Assembly (NCBI GenBank): GCA_947498065.1 | Contig: CANMIS010000001.1 | Span: 248,001-312,000 of the forward strand | Direction: 5' to 3' | DNA: 64,000 nt | From: an uncultured Erythrobacter sp. | GTDB taxonomy: Bacteria > Pseudomonadota > Alphaproteobacteria > Sphingomonadales > Sphingomonadaceae | Shown here: piece after piece, positions 55,464 through 64,000 of the stretch | Numbering within the stretch: the stretch's first letter is position 1 | Layout: each line of letters opens with the position of its first letter | Notes under the pieces: model-generated | Seen by the model: the letters and a program-made list of their open reading frames with translations, nothing else | Told to the model about the DNA's origin: nothing | Databases searched by the model: none | Made by a program: the position numbers and the translations under genes

Positions 55464-56104
55464 GCACCCGTCCCCTCAGGAAGTTTGTGAAGCGCTACAC
55501 GACCTTGTCGAGCGCGCTGCAAACCTTGAGGCAAGAGAAACTGGTCCTGCTCAGTCCTTCGAAATGGGACGATGCGAATGACGCCTATTTCATGGACCTC
55601 TATCGCTCTCAGATAGCATCGCAATCTGTGCTCGCGCTGTGCTGCACCATGGCGAAAGAGACCTATCATCACTGGCGGGTGTTCACCCAAGGCATGGATG
55701 GGATCGCAATTGAATTTCACCGCGAGCCCCTGGAGCAAGCCGTTGAAAAACAAGAAGGGTTTCGCGCAGGAGCGGTGAACTACATGAGCGTCCAGGCGCT
55801 CAAAGACCAGGCATCATCTGGCATCGAAACACTGCCTTTTGCCAAACGCGAAGGCTATTCCGACGAGCGCGAGTGGCGCATTATCGCCGAATGCGAGGAT
55901 GTGCGGGAATACACCGATCTGCCGATCGAACTACCCTGGATCAGCAGCATCACCTTCAGCCCTTGGATGCCGCCAAGCCTGAGCGACAATTTGCGCAGCA
56001 TCATCAAGGAAATCGTGCCTGACGCAAAGATTTCCCTGCGCGCCAGCAGCCTCACCAACAGCAAAGCATGGAAAGACGCGGGGCGGGATTTGACCGCTCG
56101 ATAA
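55460..56104 (+). CDS. DUF2971-like protein
   Basis: A 214-residue soluble protein with the pattern of DUF2971 (PF11185-type): VKRYTTLSSALQTLRQEKLVL then PSKWDDANDAYF near the front, ALCCTMAKETYHHWRVFTQG in the middle and REGYSDEREWRIIAE near 135. Members are common near defence or mobile genes, but here it overlaps era by four bases, which suggests a housekeeping link. Its biochemical role is unknown. Confidence 0.7.
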   Translation: MSTRPLRKFVKRYTTLSSALQTLRQEKLVLLSPSKWDDANDAYFMDLYRSQIASQSVLALCCTMAKETYHHWRVFTQGMDGIAIEFHREPLEQAVEKQEGFRAGAVNYMSVQALKDQASSGIETLPFAKREGYSDEREWRIIAECEDVREYTDLPIELPWISSITFSPWMPPSLSDNLRSIIKEIVPDAKISLRASSLTNSKAWKDAGRDLTAR

Positions 56105-56115
56105 AACGCTAAAAC

Positions 56116-56298
56116 CTAACGCTTTTTCGCGATCTTGATCTTCTGTTGTTTGGCGAAGCTCTTGGTCGAATCTTCGCTGCGGTTCAGGGCCTTTGCAATC
56201 TGCTTTAAGCCCTGCCCCTTCGACGCAAGCAGTTTCAGCCGGCCCGCTTCTTCAGCGTTCCAGGGTTGCTTGTGCCGTTCAAATCGTTCTTTGCCCAT
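56116..56298 (-). CDS. Small SANT/Myb-like helix-turn-helix protein
   Basis: A 60-residue basic protein: RHKQPWNAEEAGRLKLLASKGQG, then LKQIAKALNRSEDSTKSFAKQQKI. The Trp, the spacing of leucines and the R-S-x-x-S turn look like one SANT/Myb-like HTH, a form used in small DNA-binding proteins of alphaproteobacteria. It ends in a lysine cluster. Function unknown. Confidence 0.55.
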   Translation of the reverse strand: MGKERFERHKQPWNAEEAGRLKLLASKGQGLKQIAKALNRSEDSTKSFAKQQKIKIAKKR

Positions 56299-56363
56299 GA
56301 CCGCTGACTAGCCGCATGCGCTCACAATAGCGAGGGCACGGGCGGAGGATTGAATTTCAGCGC

Positions 56364-56957
56364 TTATTTGGCAGCGAGCTGTTCGAGCTTGGCGCGAAGG
56401 CTTGGCTCGTCGAAAGGCTTGACGATGTAGTCATCCGCGCCCGCATTGATGCCTTCGTGAATGTCGGCAACATCGCCTTTGGACGTGCAGAACACGATCG
56501 TCGGCGCATGCGGGGTCGGGATCGCTCGAAGCTTGGTCACAAACTCTAGGCCATCCATTTCCGGCATTTCCCAATCGGTCAGGACCAATTGCGGCATCGA
56601 TTTCTTACAGCGAGCGAGTGCTTCTTCGCCGTTTTCCGCTTCAATCGGCGAATAGCCAAGGCTTTTCGCAATCTTGCTGGAAACCTTGCGGATCACGCGG
56701 CTGTCATCAACGATCAGACACGTCTTGGTCGCGACCTGCTGAGGTGCGGCGCCTTCGCGCTGCTCCTTAGCGGCGCGAACAATCGCAGCGGTATCGCCGG
56801 CGTCCTGCGCTGCAGGAGCCTCTGGTGCTGGAGCGCGAGCTACTTCGCTCGCCTCGGCGGGCGCTTCGGCTTCAACCTTGGGTTCTACCACATCGTCTTC
56901 GGACACAGGGGCGCCTTTGGCTTCGGCGAGCTTTTCAGCCAGCGTCTTGCCTTCCAT
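56364..56957 (-). CDS. CheY-like single-domain response regulator with acidic N-terminal extension
   Basis: A 197-residue protein. Residues 1-75 are an alanine/glutamate-rich, low-complexity extension; residues about 78-197 form one receiver domain with CLIVDDSRVIRKV, the phospho-acceptor Asp in QLVLTDWEMPEMDG, the switch Thr/Ser in FCTSKGDV and the KPFD lysine. There is no output domain, so it should act by protein contact, as CheY, DivK or CpdR do. No partner kinase lies beside it. Confidence 0.85.
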   Translation of the reverse strand: MEGKTLAEKLAEAKGAPVSEDDVVEPKVEAEAPAEASEVARAPAPEAPAAQDAGDTAAIVRAAKEQREGAAPQQVATKTCLIVDDSRVIRKVSSKIAKSLGYSPIEAENGEEALARCKKSMPQLVLTDWEMPEMDGLEFVTKLRAIPTPHAPTIVFCTSKGDVADIHEGINAGADDYIVKPFDEPSLRAKLEQLAAK

Positions 56958-57013
56958 TGAGCGTTTAAGCCGTGCCTCGCCCGAAGGTGACTTCGGGCCG
57001 GTGGTGCGTTTGA

Positions 57014-57343
57014 TTAGATTTTGAATGGCTCAAGCTCCCCGTCTTGCGCTGAGACGGCGCCTTGGAATTGCGCCTCCATCGAAGCGACAGCTGGCGCAGC
57101 GAGCTGATCACCGGCGGTTTCATCGGCATTATCGCCTTCGCCCGGCGTCATACAAACGTGCAGATATGGCATCCAAACGTCGCCAAATTCAGCCTTTTGA
57201 TACCACACGTCCAGCACATCATAGCTGGCCCAGATCCCATCGGGCTCGCGCAGGCGCAATCCCTCACCAATACGCGGCACAGCGGCAAAGCGCATGCGTT
57301 CCTGAGATTGGTGCGTCTCGTTTTGAACTTCGATTTCGATCAC
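57014..57343 (-). CDS. Conserved-looking 109-residue protein, unknown function
   Basis: A soluble 109-residue protein starting MIEIEVQNETHQSQERMRFAAV and followed by RIGEGLRLREPDGIWASYDVLDVWYQKAEFGDVW, then an acidic, alanine-rich tail. There is no signal or membrane helix. The beta-rich front half may be a small ligand- or protein-binding fold; I cannot name the family. Confidence 0.5.
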   Translation of the reverse strand: MIEIEVQNETHQSQERMRFAAVPRIGEGLRLREPDGIWASYDVLDVWYQKAEFGDVWMPYLHVCMTPGEGDNADETAGDQLAAPAVASMEAQFQGAVSAQDGELEPFKI

Positions 57344-57610
57344 GTGGTCCGGCCTCTAACTGTTGGCCTGTGCGCGCTCGCACCTCGGCCGTCGAGACTC
57401 TGATACGGGACAATACTTGACGATTTGCAAACAAGAGGTCGTAAACCACAATTTTCCCGTCGCATCAGTGGGAATACGTTTTTAAACAGGGATTTACCTT
57501 ATGCGCCGTTTACCAATTGAACGCAGCCTCGCGCCAAGGCTCGCATGGAAGCGGCCTGCTTCTTGCCAGAATCGGTGATGAAGTGAAGCGCCACTGGGAC
57601 GCTCCCTTCT

Positions 57611-60172
57611 CTACTTCGCGTCAGCCTTTGCCGCCTTCTTAGCAGGAGCCTTCTTCTTGGCCGCTGTCTTCTTCTTTGGGGCCGCTTTCTTGCGCTTCTT
57701 CTTCGCAGGCGCTTTGGCCGCACGCGCATCGATCAACTCAATCGCCTGCGCAGCTTCGATATCCTCCGGCTTTACGTCCTTGGGTATCGTCGCATTGACG
57801 TTTCCATCGGTGACATATGGGCCATAGCGTCCGGGCATCACCTTGATCTCGCCGCCGCTGGTCGGGTGTTCGCCAAGGGTCTTGATTGGCTCAGCCTTTT
57901 GCCGCCCGCCGCCCTTGCGATTGGCCGCCTCCGCCAGCAGCGTCACCGCAGCATTCATGCCGGTTTCGAACACATCGACCGTACTGGTAAGCTTCGCATA
58001 CTTACCATCGTGACGCAGGTAGGGCCCGTAGCGCCCGATCGCCGCCTCGATTTCCTTTCCCGTCTCCGGGTGCGCGCCAATGATCCGCGGCAAATCAAGC
58101 AGCTTGATCGCCCATTCCAGGTCAAAATCATCGAGATCCTTTGGAATGGAGGCGCGCTTCTTCTTCTCTTCGTGCTCCATCTCGACATAGGGACCGAAGC
58201 GCCCGGTCTTGCGGTGGATGTCCTCTCCCGTTTCCGGGTGTTGACCCATAACGCCATCGGCGCTTCCATCGTCGCCATCGCTGCCGGGCTGCGCAAAGCG
58301 GCGGGTGAATTTGCATTCGGGGTAGTTGACGCAAGCGATAAACGCACCAAAGCGGCCGCCGCGCAGGTTCAGCTTGCCGTTTTCGCGCCCCTCGGTCGCG
58401 CACAGCGGGCAGCGGCGGGGATCTTCACCGTCCTCGGTTGGCGGGAACAGGTAGTCGGACAGATATTCATCTAGCGCCTCGGTCACCTCCGAAGGAAGCT
58501 TCTCCATTACCTCTTCGGTTTTGGGTTTGAAGTCCTTCCAGAACTTCGCGAGCAGCTCTTTGTAATCCTCGCCGCCATCAGAGACAGTGTCGAGCTCGTC
58601 TTCCATGCCAGCGGTGAAGTCATACGCCACATAGGTGGGGAAGAAGCGTTCTAGAAATGCAGTCAGAAGTCGGCCAGAATCCTCTGCATGAAAACGATTT
58701 TTCTCCATTCGCACATAGTCGCGGTCACGGATCGTCTGGATTGTTGAAGCATAGGTAGAAGGACGGCCAATGCCGAGCTCTTCCAAGCGCTTGACCAGCG
58801 AAGCCTCAGAGAACCGCGGCGGCGGCTGGGTGAAGTGCTGATTGGCCTCAACACCCTTCTTGGCCGGAACATCCCCCTTCGACATAGCCGGCAACAAGCC
58901 CTCTTCGTCATCATCAGACTTATCATCGAAGCCTTCTTGATAGACTGCAAAGAAGCCTGGGAATTTGACGACCTGGCCAGTCGCGCGCAGTTCATGCTGC
59001 CCCGTCGCATCGCGCAAAGTGATCGTCGTGCGCTCCAATTGCGCGGCCGACATCTGGCTTGCCATGGCGCGCTTGAAGATCAGCGAATAAAGCTTCGCCT
59101 CATCACCAGAGCCAGCCTTATCTTTGGTGAAATTGGTTGGCCGGATCGCCTCGTGTGCTTCCTGAGCATTCTTCGCTTTGGTGCTGTAAAAGCGTGGCTT
59201 TTCCGGCTTGTAAGAACTATCAAACCGCTCATCAATCGCATCGCGAGCGGCAGCAATCGCACTTCCATCCATCTGCACACCATCGGTCCGCATGTAAGTG
59301 ATTGCGCCCGCCTCATAAAGCGATTGCGCGCACCGCATTGTGTGACTGGCTGAGAAGCCAAGCTTCCGCGAGGCCTCTTGCTGCAGCGTTGACGTTGTGA
59401 ACGGCGGTGATGGGTTACGCTTAAGCGGCTTGGTCTCAATCTCTTCGACGGTGAAGCGCCCAGCCTCAACCGCTGCCTTAGCGGCCATTGCGGAACCTTC
59501 ATTGCCAAGGTCGTGCTTGCCCAGCTTCTTGCCATCAAACTTAACAAGGCGCGCATCGAATGCGGTGCCATCATGCTCCATCTTGGCGAGAACAGACCAA
59601 TATTCGACCGGATTGAACGCTTCAATCTCACGCTCCCGGTCGACCACCAGCCGCAAAGCAACCGATTGCACCCGGCCAGCCGACTTTGCCCCAGGCAGCT
59701 TACGCCAGAGAACTGGCGACAGAGTGAAGCCAAACAGATAGTCCAGCGCCCGCCGCGCAAGATAAGCATCGATCAAATCGGTATCGAGCTCTCGCGGCGA
59801 CTTCATTGCGGTCGTGACGGCAGATTTGGTGATCGCGTTGAAAGTAACCCGGTCAACCTTGGTCGGCAGCGCCTTGCGCTTCTTCAGCAATTCCTGGACG
59901 TGCCAACTGATCGCCTCCCCTTCCCGGTCAGGGTCGGTCGCGAGGACAAGGCGGCTCGCGCCTTTTGCCGCGTCGGCGATTTCCTTGAAGCGTTTCTGCT
60001 TATCGCGGTACAGCTCCCAATCCATCGCGAAGTCTTCATCGGGCCGCACGCTGCCATCTTTGGGCGGCAAATCGCGGACGTGGCCATAGCTCGCCAAGAC
60101 CTTGAAGTCTTTGCCGAGGTACTTCTCGATAGTCTTCGCCTTGGCCGGCGATTCAACGATAACAAGCTGCAT
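57611..60172 (-). CDS. topA: DNA topoisomerase I
   Basis: Type IA topoisomerase that relaxes negative supercoils. The 853-residue protein has the Toprim start MQLVIVESPAKAKTIEKYLG, DPDREGEAISWH near residue 109, the active-site Tyr in GAITYMRTDG near 300, a C-terminal zinc-ribbon (RRCPLCATEGRENGKLN) and repeats of a short carboxy-terminal module. The last 30 residues form a lysine/alanine-rich tail common in this group. It lies downstream of dprA on the same strand with one membrane gene between. Confidence 0.97.
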   Translation of the reverse strand: MQLVIVESPAKAKTIEKYLGKDFKVLASYGHVRDLPPKDGSVRPDEDFAMDWELYRDKQKRFKEIADAAKGASRLVLATDPDREGEAISWHVQELLKKRKALPTKVDRVTFNAITKSAVTTAMKSPRELDTDLIDAYLARRALDYLFGFTLSPVLWRKLPGAKSAGRVQSVALRLVVDREREIEAFNPVEYWSVLAKMEHDGTAFDARLVKFDGKKLGKHDLGNEGSAMAAKAAVEAGRFTVEEIETKPLKRNPSPPFTTSTLQQEASRKLGFSASHTMRCAQSLYEAGAITYMRTDGVQMDGSAIAAARDAIDERFDSSYKPEKPRFYSTKAKNAQEAHEAIRPTNFTKDKAGSGDEAKLYSLIFKRAMASQMSAAQLERTTITLRDATGQHELRATGQVVKFPGFFAVYQEGFDDKSDDDEEGLLPAMSKGDVPAKKGVEANQHFTQPPPRFSEASLVKRLEELGIGRPSTYASTIQTIRDRDYVRMEKNRFHAEDSGRLLTAFLERFFPTYVAYDFTAGMEDELDTVSDGGEDYKELLAKFWKDFKPKTEEVMEKLPSEVTEALDEYLSDYLFPPTEDGEDPRRCPLCATEGRENGKLNLRGGRFGAFIACVNYPECKFTRRFAQPGSDGDDGSADGVMGQHPETGEDIHRKTGRFGPYVEMEHEEKKKRASIPKDLDDFDLEWAIKLLDLPRIIGAHPETGKEIEAAIGRYGPYLRHDGKYAKLTSTVDVFETGMNAAVTLLAEAANRKGGGRQKAEPIKTLGEHPTSGGEIKVMPGRYGPYVTDGNVNATIPKDVKPEDIEAAQAIELIDARAAKAPAKKKRKKAAPKKKTAAKKKAPAKKAAKADAK

Positions 60173-60262
60173 GGTGGTTCTGTCTAGTTCCTAAACGGTG
60201 CCTTCACGTGTGCACGTACGCGCGAGGGTGGGGCCGCGCAATTAATTCCGTCAAGCGGGCAA

Positions 60263-60931
60263 TTACTCAAAAACTTCGTTAAGGGAAGCCGCGCCATCAT
60301 GCAGCAGCGAGTAGCTGGCGATGCCTATCGCGGTGATCGCTAGCGAGCCAAGGCCGGAGAGGATGGTCGTGATCACGAGATAGGTCGCTGGAGTCTCAAG
60401 CAAGTCCGCCGAGAATTCATAGTAGAACAGCATCATGAGCGGAACAGCCACAAGCGCAATGGGCGCCAAGACCGCGACGAACAGAGGCCAGAACTTGCCC
60501 GATGTGGCCTCCCACGATTTGCTGAGCGCTTCAGTGCTTGGCTCGCCGTCGGCCACGACAAGCCCAAAGGCCGGCAGCCACCGAACCAGCAGGATAAAGC
60601 CTGGGATGATGAGCAGAACTAAGCCGAACACCACCGCAATTCCGCTGATAAACGAAACGAAGAAGTAGCCGCCAAAGTTTCCCTTCAGGCCGCCCGGTGC
60701 CAGCCCACCTTTTTTGAGCAGGCCGATTGTCAAAAGATAGGCCAAGACGAAATCGACGATCATCGCAGGGCTGGTCAGGCCTTCGCCAATCACTTGCAAA
60801 TCAATGAGCGCCCAGACTGTCACTGTCACGCCAAGATAGGCAAGCGCCTCAGGCCAGGCGGCCCGGAGCAGCCGGATCGCCTCACTCCAAACCTGCTTTG
60901 CGCCTTCAAATGCGTCGCTTGATAGTTCCAT
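60263..60931 (-). CDS. Multi-helix membrane protein, unknown function
   Basis: A 222-residue protein with a short soluble N-terminus and about five membrane helices: AYLGVTVTVWALIDL, AMIVDFVLAYLLTIGLL, FVSFISGIAVVFGLVLLIIPGFILLV, FVAVLAPIALVAVPLMML and LVITTILSGLGSLAITAIGI. It resembles membrane domains related to glycerophosphodiester phosphodiesterase-type or DUF975-like proteins, but no catalytic domain is attached. Its position between dprA and topA, with small gaps, suggests co-transcription. Confidence 0.6.
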   Translation of the reverse strand: MELSSDAFEGAKQVWSEAIRLLRAAWPEALAYLGVTVTVWALIDLQVIGEGLTSPAMIVDFVLAYLLTIGLLKKGGLAPGGLKGNFGGYFFVSFISGIAVVFGLVLLIIPGFILLVRWLPAFGLVVADGEPSTEALSKSWEATSGKFWPLFVAVLAPIALVAVPLMMLFYYEFSADLLETPATYLVITTILSGLGSLAITAIGIASYSLLHDGAASLNEVFE

Positions 60932-60938
60932 TATTCCC

Positions 60939-62084
60939 CTAACCCGCCAAGCTCACCCGGCCGCCTGAATGCCGCTCAAGTTCGCCGGTGATTTCCAATT
61001 CTAACAACGCCATCTGTACCAAAGCCATTGGCGCGCCTGACTGCCGCACCAGCTCATCCACGGTGACAGGCGCAGTCGATAACAAGGCGGTTATCGCGCC
61101 TGTGTGCTCTAGGCTAACGTCCGTGCCATCAAGCTCTGAAAAATCATAATCCTCGCGCCCTTCGGCCACCACGTTGAAGCGCGAGCGCGGCGTTCCCTCG
61201 AAACTTTCGAGCAGCTCGGTCACTTCTTCAGGCGACTGTACCAGAACCGCGCCATCGCGGATCAACTGGTTGCAACCCAGACTTCGCGTATCGAGTGGCG
61301 AACCTGGGATTGCCATGACCTCGCGCCCGGCCTCTCCCGCCAACCTTGCGGTGATGAGCGAGCCGGATTTTGGTGCAGCCTCCACAACCAAGGTGCCTGC
61401 AGCAAGACCGGCGATGATACGATTGCGGCTGGGAAAATGGCTTCCGCGCGGCTGGGTGGCGGGCGGTTGCTCCGCGACTAGCAGGCCTTCACGCGCAATC
61501 TGCTCCTGCAGCTCAGAGTGCTGTGGCGGATAAGCAATGTCGATCCCGCTGGCGATCACGCCGATGGTCGCGCCAGCACTCGCGCACAGAGCGCCTTCGT
61601 GGCTCGCACCGTCGATCCCGCGCGCAAGGCCTGAGACAACGGAATAGCCCCTTTCTGCCAGATCGCGCCCAAATTGCCGTGCGAGCTTCACCGCTGCGGC
61701 GGATGAATTGCGCGCTCCAACCATCGCCACACAGGGTTTCGACGCCAACCGCACGTCTCCGCGATAGGTTATGATTGGCGGCGCGCTTTCTATCTCTGCA
61801 AGCAGAGGCGGAAAGTCCCGCTGATCATGGAACAGATAACTTGCGCCTGCCCTCTGGATCCCTTCGATCTCTCGCTCAATTTTGTCACGCGGCGCCGGGC
61901 GATAGGTGCGCTTTCCGCGGCCGCCCAGCTCTGGCAGAGCCTCGATCGCTGCAACCGCATTGCCAAACCGCGCGAGCAGCTGGCGATAGCTTACGGGGCC
62001 AATATTGGGCGATCTGAGCAAGCGAATACGGGCAAACGCCTCAAGCTGGGTCAGCCCTTTTTCGCCGCCCCCAGACGCGCTCAT
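60939..62084 (-). CDS. dprA: DNA-processing protein DprA
   Basis: Loads RecA onto incoming single-stranded DNA in transformation, and has a wider role in recombination. The 381-residue protein has an N-terminal HhH-like domain (RLLRSPNIGPVSYRQLLARF), the Rossmann-like core with MVGARNSSAAAVKLA, SGLARGIDGASHEGAL and RNRIIAGLAAGTLVVEA near residues 125-250, and a C-terminal winged-helix-like end (TVDELVRQSGAPMALVQMALLELE). It overlaps plsY by four bases. Confidence 0.95.
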   Translation of the reverse strand: MSASGGGEKGLTQLEAFARIRLLRSPNIGPVSYRQLLARFGNAVAAIEALPELGGRGKRTYRPAPRDKIEREIEGIQRAGASYLFHDQRDFPPLLAEIESAPPIITYRGDVRLASKPCVAMVGARNSSAAAVKLARQFGRDLAERGYSVVSGLARGIDGASHEGALCASAGATIGVIASGIDIAYPPQHSELQEQIAREGLLVAEQPPATQPRGSHFPSRNRIIAGLAAGTLVVEAAPKSGSLITARLAGEAGREVMAIPGSPLDTRSLGCNQLIRDGAVLVQSPEEVTELLESFEGTPRSRFNVVAEGREDYDFSELDGTDVSLEHTGAITALLSTAPVTVDELVRQSGAPMALVQMALLELEITGELERHSGGRVSLAG

Positions 62085-62698
62085 TTTGAGCTGCCGATCT
62101 TGGGCTCCTCACCCTTTGCCAGTCGCCCGATATTTTCGCGGTGGAGATAAATAATCAGCGCTGCAATCGCCGCCAGCACTGGAAAGAACTGCGGATAACC
62201 AAACAAGGGGGCCGCCGCAGCCGCTGCAACCACCGCGCTCATGCCGGCGAGAGATGAAATTCGGAAAATCGCCAATGTGCTGATCCAGATGGCAGCGTAG
62301 GCTAACCCGATGGGCCATGCCAAACCAAACGCGACACCGGCATTGGTTGCGACACCTTTGCCGCCTTTGAACTTAAGCCAGACCGGGAAGCAATGACCTA
62401 GCACAGCGCCGCCGGCAGCAAAGGTCTTGACCTGGTCGTTGATGTTCGTCTGAATCCCGATGTCATCGTAAAACGCGATGAAGCCAATGATGAAAACGGG
62501 CACAAATCCCTTGAGGAAATCGAGCAGCAAAGTACCCGCCGCAAGCCACTTGTTCCCGGTGCGCAAAACATTGGTCGCGCCGATATTGCCGCTGCCGATA
62601 TCGCGCACATCGCCCATGCCCGCCGCTTTTGTCAGCAGCAGGCCAAACGGGACCGAGCCAAAGGCGTATCCCAACAAGGCGGCTAGCAATGGTTCCAT
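62081..62698 (-). CDS. plsY: Glycerol-3-phosphate acyltransferase PlsY
   Basis: Transfers the acyl group from acyl-phosphate to glycerol-3-phosphate, the first phospholipid step. The 205-residue protein has five membrane helices and the three motifs GSVPFGLLLTKA, GSGNIGATNVLRTG and FKGGKGVATNAG. The ATG at 62698 gives the family start (MEPLLAALLGYAFGSVPFG). It diverges from murI and overlaps dprA downstream. Confidence 0.96.
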   Translation of the reverse strand: MEPLLAALLGYAFGSVPFGLLLTKAAGMGDVRDIGSGNIGATNVLRTGNKWLAAGTLLLDFLKGFVPVFIIGFIAFYDDIGIQTNINDQVKTFAAGGAVLGHCFPVWLKFKGGKGVATNAGVAFGLAWPIGLAYAAIWISTLAIFRISSLAGMSAVVAAAAAAPLFGYPQFFPVLAAIAALIIYLHRENIGRLAKGEEPKIGSSK

Positions 62699-62805
62699 GG
62701 TCAAATGCCCCTTTTCACGAGCATAAGTCGCCCGCCGCTTCCCTTTTCGCAAGGCCTAAGTAAAAGGCGGCTGTTCGACAAGCTATAGCAACAAGGTCCA
62801 ATCCG

Positions 62806-63621
62806 ATCACCAGTTCTGACGCCCCGATCCTCCTGCTCGACACCGGCGTTGGCGGGCTGACGATTTATGACGCACTGCGCCGCGCATTGCCCAGTGCACC
62901 GATCATTCTGGCGGCTGACTACGCTGGATTGCCATACGGCAAGAAGACCGAAGCAGAGGTCGCGGCGCGGGTCGCCGGGCTGCTTGGCCGGATGAGCGAA
63001 CGCTATGAGCCGCGCCTCGCCTGCATCGCCTGCAACACCGCCAGCACAATTGCGCTCGATATGGTTCGCGATGTACTGGAAATTCCGGTTGTAGGAACCG
63101 TTCCAGCGATCAAACCCGCTGCATTGACCAGCAAAACAGGCGTGATCGGAATGCTCGGCACGCAGGGGACCGTGCGCCAACCCTATGTCGACCGATTGGA
63201 GGCGGAGTTTGTCAAACAGGGCAAATTGCTGCGCTTTGCCGCGCCGGATCTTGTGGATGAGGCCGAGAGTAAGCTGCGCGGAGGGCCGGTAAACCGCACG
63301 GTGCTGAAAGCGGCGCTCGAGGGGCTTGGCGAACACGATCACGAGATGAAGCTCGACCGGATTGTGCTCGGCTGCACGCACTTCCCGCTGCTCGAAGATG
63401 AATTGATGGAAGTGGCGGTGAAGGATCTGGGAATGCCGCCAGACATCCGTTTCCTCGACGGCGCAGAGGGCATCGCAAGGCGGATTGCGCATTTGCTGGA
63501 CGGCCAGGATTTTGCCCGAAATGGCCCTAATCGCGCAGTCACTACGGGCGACATCAGCACTCTTCAGGAACTGAAAGACACCCTCGCAACTTATGGAATC
63601 GATCAGATTGATCGATTTTAA
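62806..63621 (+). CDS. murI: Glutamate racemase with apparent ATC start codon
   Basis: Makes D-glutamate for peptidoglycan. The protein contains DTGVGGLTIYDALRRALP, with the catalytic Asp, then ACNTAS with Cys1 and GCTHFPLLEDEL with Cys2. The in-frame codons from the stop at 62761 to the D-T-G-V-G-G motif contain no ATG, GTG or TTG. ATC at 62806 follows AAGG by nine bases and gives the expected beginning (x-TSSDAPILLLDTG), so the ATC most likely replaced ATG. A TTG at 62887 would remove the catalytic Asp. At 271 residues the length is normal. Either rare ATC initiation or a base change or sequence error is possible. Confidence 0.85.
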   Translation: MTSSDAPILLLDTGVGGLTIYDALRRALPSAPIILAADYAGLPYGKKTEAEVAARVAGLLGRMSERYEPRLACIACNTASTIALDMVRDVLEIPVVGTVPAIKPAALTSKTGVIGMLGTQGTVRQPYVDRLEAEFVKQGKLLRFAAPDLVDEAESKLRGGPVNRTVLKAALEGLGEHDHEMKLDRIVLGCTHFPLLEDELMEVAVKDLGMPPDIRFLDGAEGIARRIAHLLDGQDFARNGPNRAVTTGDISTLQELKDTLATYGIDQIDRF

Positions 63622-63734
63622 GCAGGGCACATGCAAACCGTTCGCAAAGATAGCGCTGGAATTGGTCCGCTCTACTGCCTAAATCGCGCCCACTAACAGC
63701 CCGATTCAACGGGGCGAAACGAAGAGCACAACGC

Positions 63735-64000
63735 GTGAATTACGGAAACGTCTTCGATAAAGCGATCGACCGCCTTCATGAGGAAGGCCGCTACCGCGTG
63801 TTCATCGACATCATGCGCAACAAGGGCGCATATCCCAACGCCCGGTGTTTCCATGGCCACAATGGCCCAAAGCCGATCACGGTTTGGTGCTCCAATGATT
63901 ATCTGGCGATGGGCCAGCACGAAAAAGTCATCACCGCGATGGAAGACGCGCTGCACGATGTGGGCGCAGGCTCTGGCGGTACGCGCAATATCGGCGGCAA
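63735..64000 (+). CDS. hemA: 5-aminolevulinate synthase, N-terminal part (cut by window edge)
   Basis: The first 88 codons of ALAS, which condenses glycine and succinyl-CoA in the C4 haem route typical of alphaproteobacteria. The start is GTG at 63735 (xNYGNVFDKAIDRLHEEGRY), followed by VWCSNDYLAMGQHEKVI and GAGSGGTRNIGG, which match the family. Succinyl-CoA also ties it to the propionate cluster in metabolism. The rest of the gene continues past base 64000. Confidence 0.95.
   Translation, partial: MNYGNVFDKAIDRLHEEGRYRVFIDIMRNKGAYPNARCFHGHNGPKPITVWCSNDYLAMGQHEKVITAMEDALHDVGAGSGGTRNIGG

Noticed and set aside
57499..57610. Possible small protein (31 codons from a GTG) past the topA stop
   Set aside because: There is no ribosome site, and the frame merely continues the lysine-rich out-of-frame reading of the topA tail. 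Evidence is too weak to call.

Overview
The window is ordinary chromosome of an alphaproteobacterium, most likely Sphingomonadales and close to Erythrobacteraceae. The evidence is a GC-rich sequence with tightly packed genes, a DivL-type tyrosine pseudokinase, the alphaproteobacterial addB-addA repair pair, 5-aminolevulinate synthase (C4 haem route), the AmgK/MurU cell-wall recycling pair and the plsY-dprA-topA order. I see no prophage, insertion sequence, CRISPR array, rRNA or plasmid function. There is one tRNA, Arg(ACG).

Layout. 0-8.7 kb: an ABC-F ATPase cut by the window edge, a TSUP exporter, secA, three secreted proteins (two with TonB-like domains), then argJ-hisN facing trxA. 8.8-19.8 kb: one minus-strand operon, divL-tsaE-amgK-murU-addB-addA, joined by 4- to 8-base overlaps. 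19.8-22.3 kb: ahcY behind an AT-rich palindromic operator, and a one-cysteine peroxiredoxin. 22.4-26.5 kb: a YadA-like trimeric adhesin with an unusually repeat-rich upstream region, then folE. 26.6-35.6 kb: tRNA-Arg, a Nudix hydrolase, two orphan Flp pilins, an M48 lipoprotein protease, accA, a XerD-type recombinase, a large exported protein and aroK-aroB.

35.8-49.1 kb: a metabolic cluster that converts propionyl-CoA to succinyl-CoA. It holds pccA and pccB (biotin carboxylase and carboxyltransferase), mce (epimerase) and a B12-dependent mutase, plus bioB, which makes the biotin that PccA needs. Two LprI-like proteins, a haem-dependent N-demethylase, a crotonase, an SDR and glutathione reductase are interleaved. 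Three unrelated families of inverted intergenic repeats sit in its gaps.

49.1-64 kb: an RhlE-like helicase behind a 25-base palindrome, pgi, then lepB-rnc-era-DUF2971. A response regulator, topA, a membrane protein, dprA and plsY follow on the minus strand. murI comes next and appears to lack a standard start codon. The 5' end of hemA closes the window.

The points most worth a second look are the adhesin upstream region (12-bp inverted repeats around a short segment, next to helically spaced direct repeats), the apparent ATC start of murI, the Tyr-for-His DivL at the head of a repair and cell-wall operon, the ahcY operator, and the LprI-like genes translationally coupled to the propionate and biotin genes.
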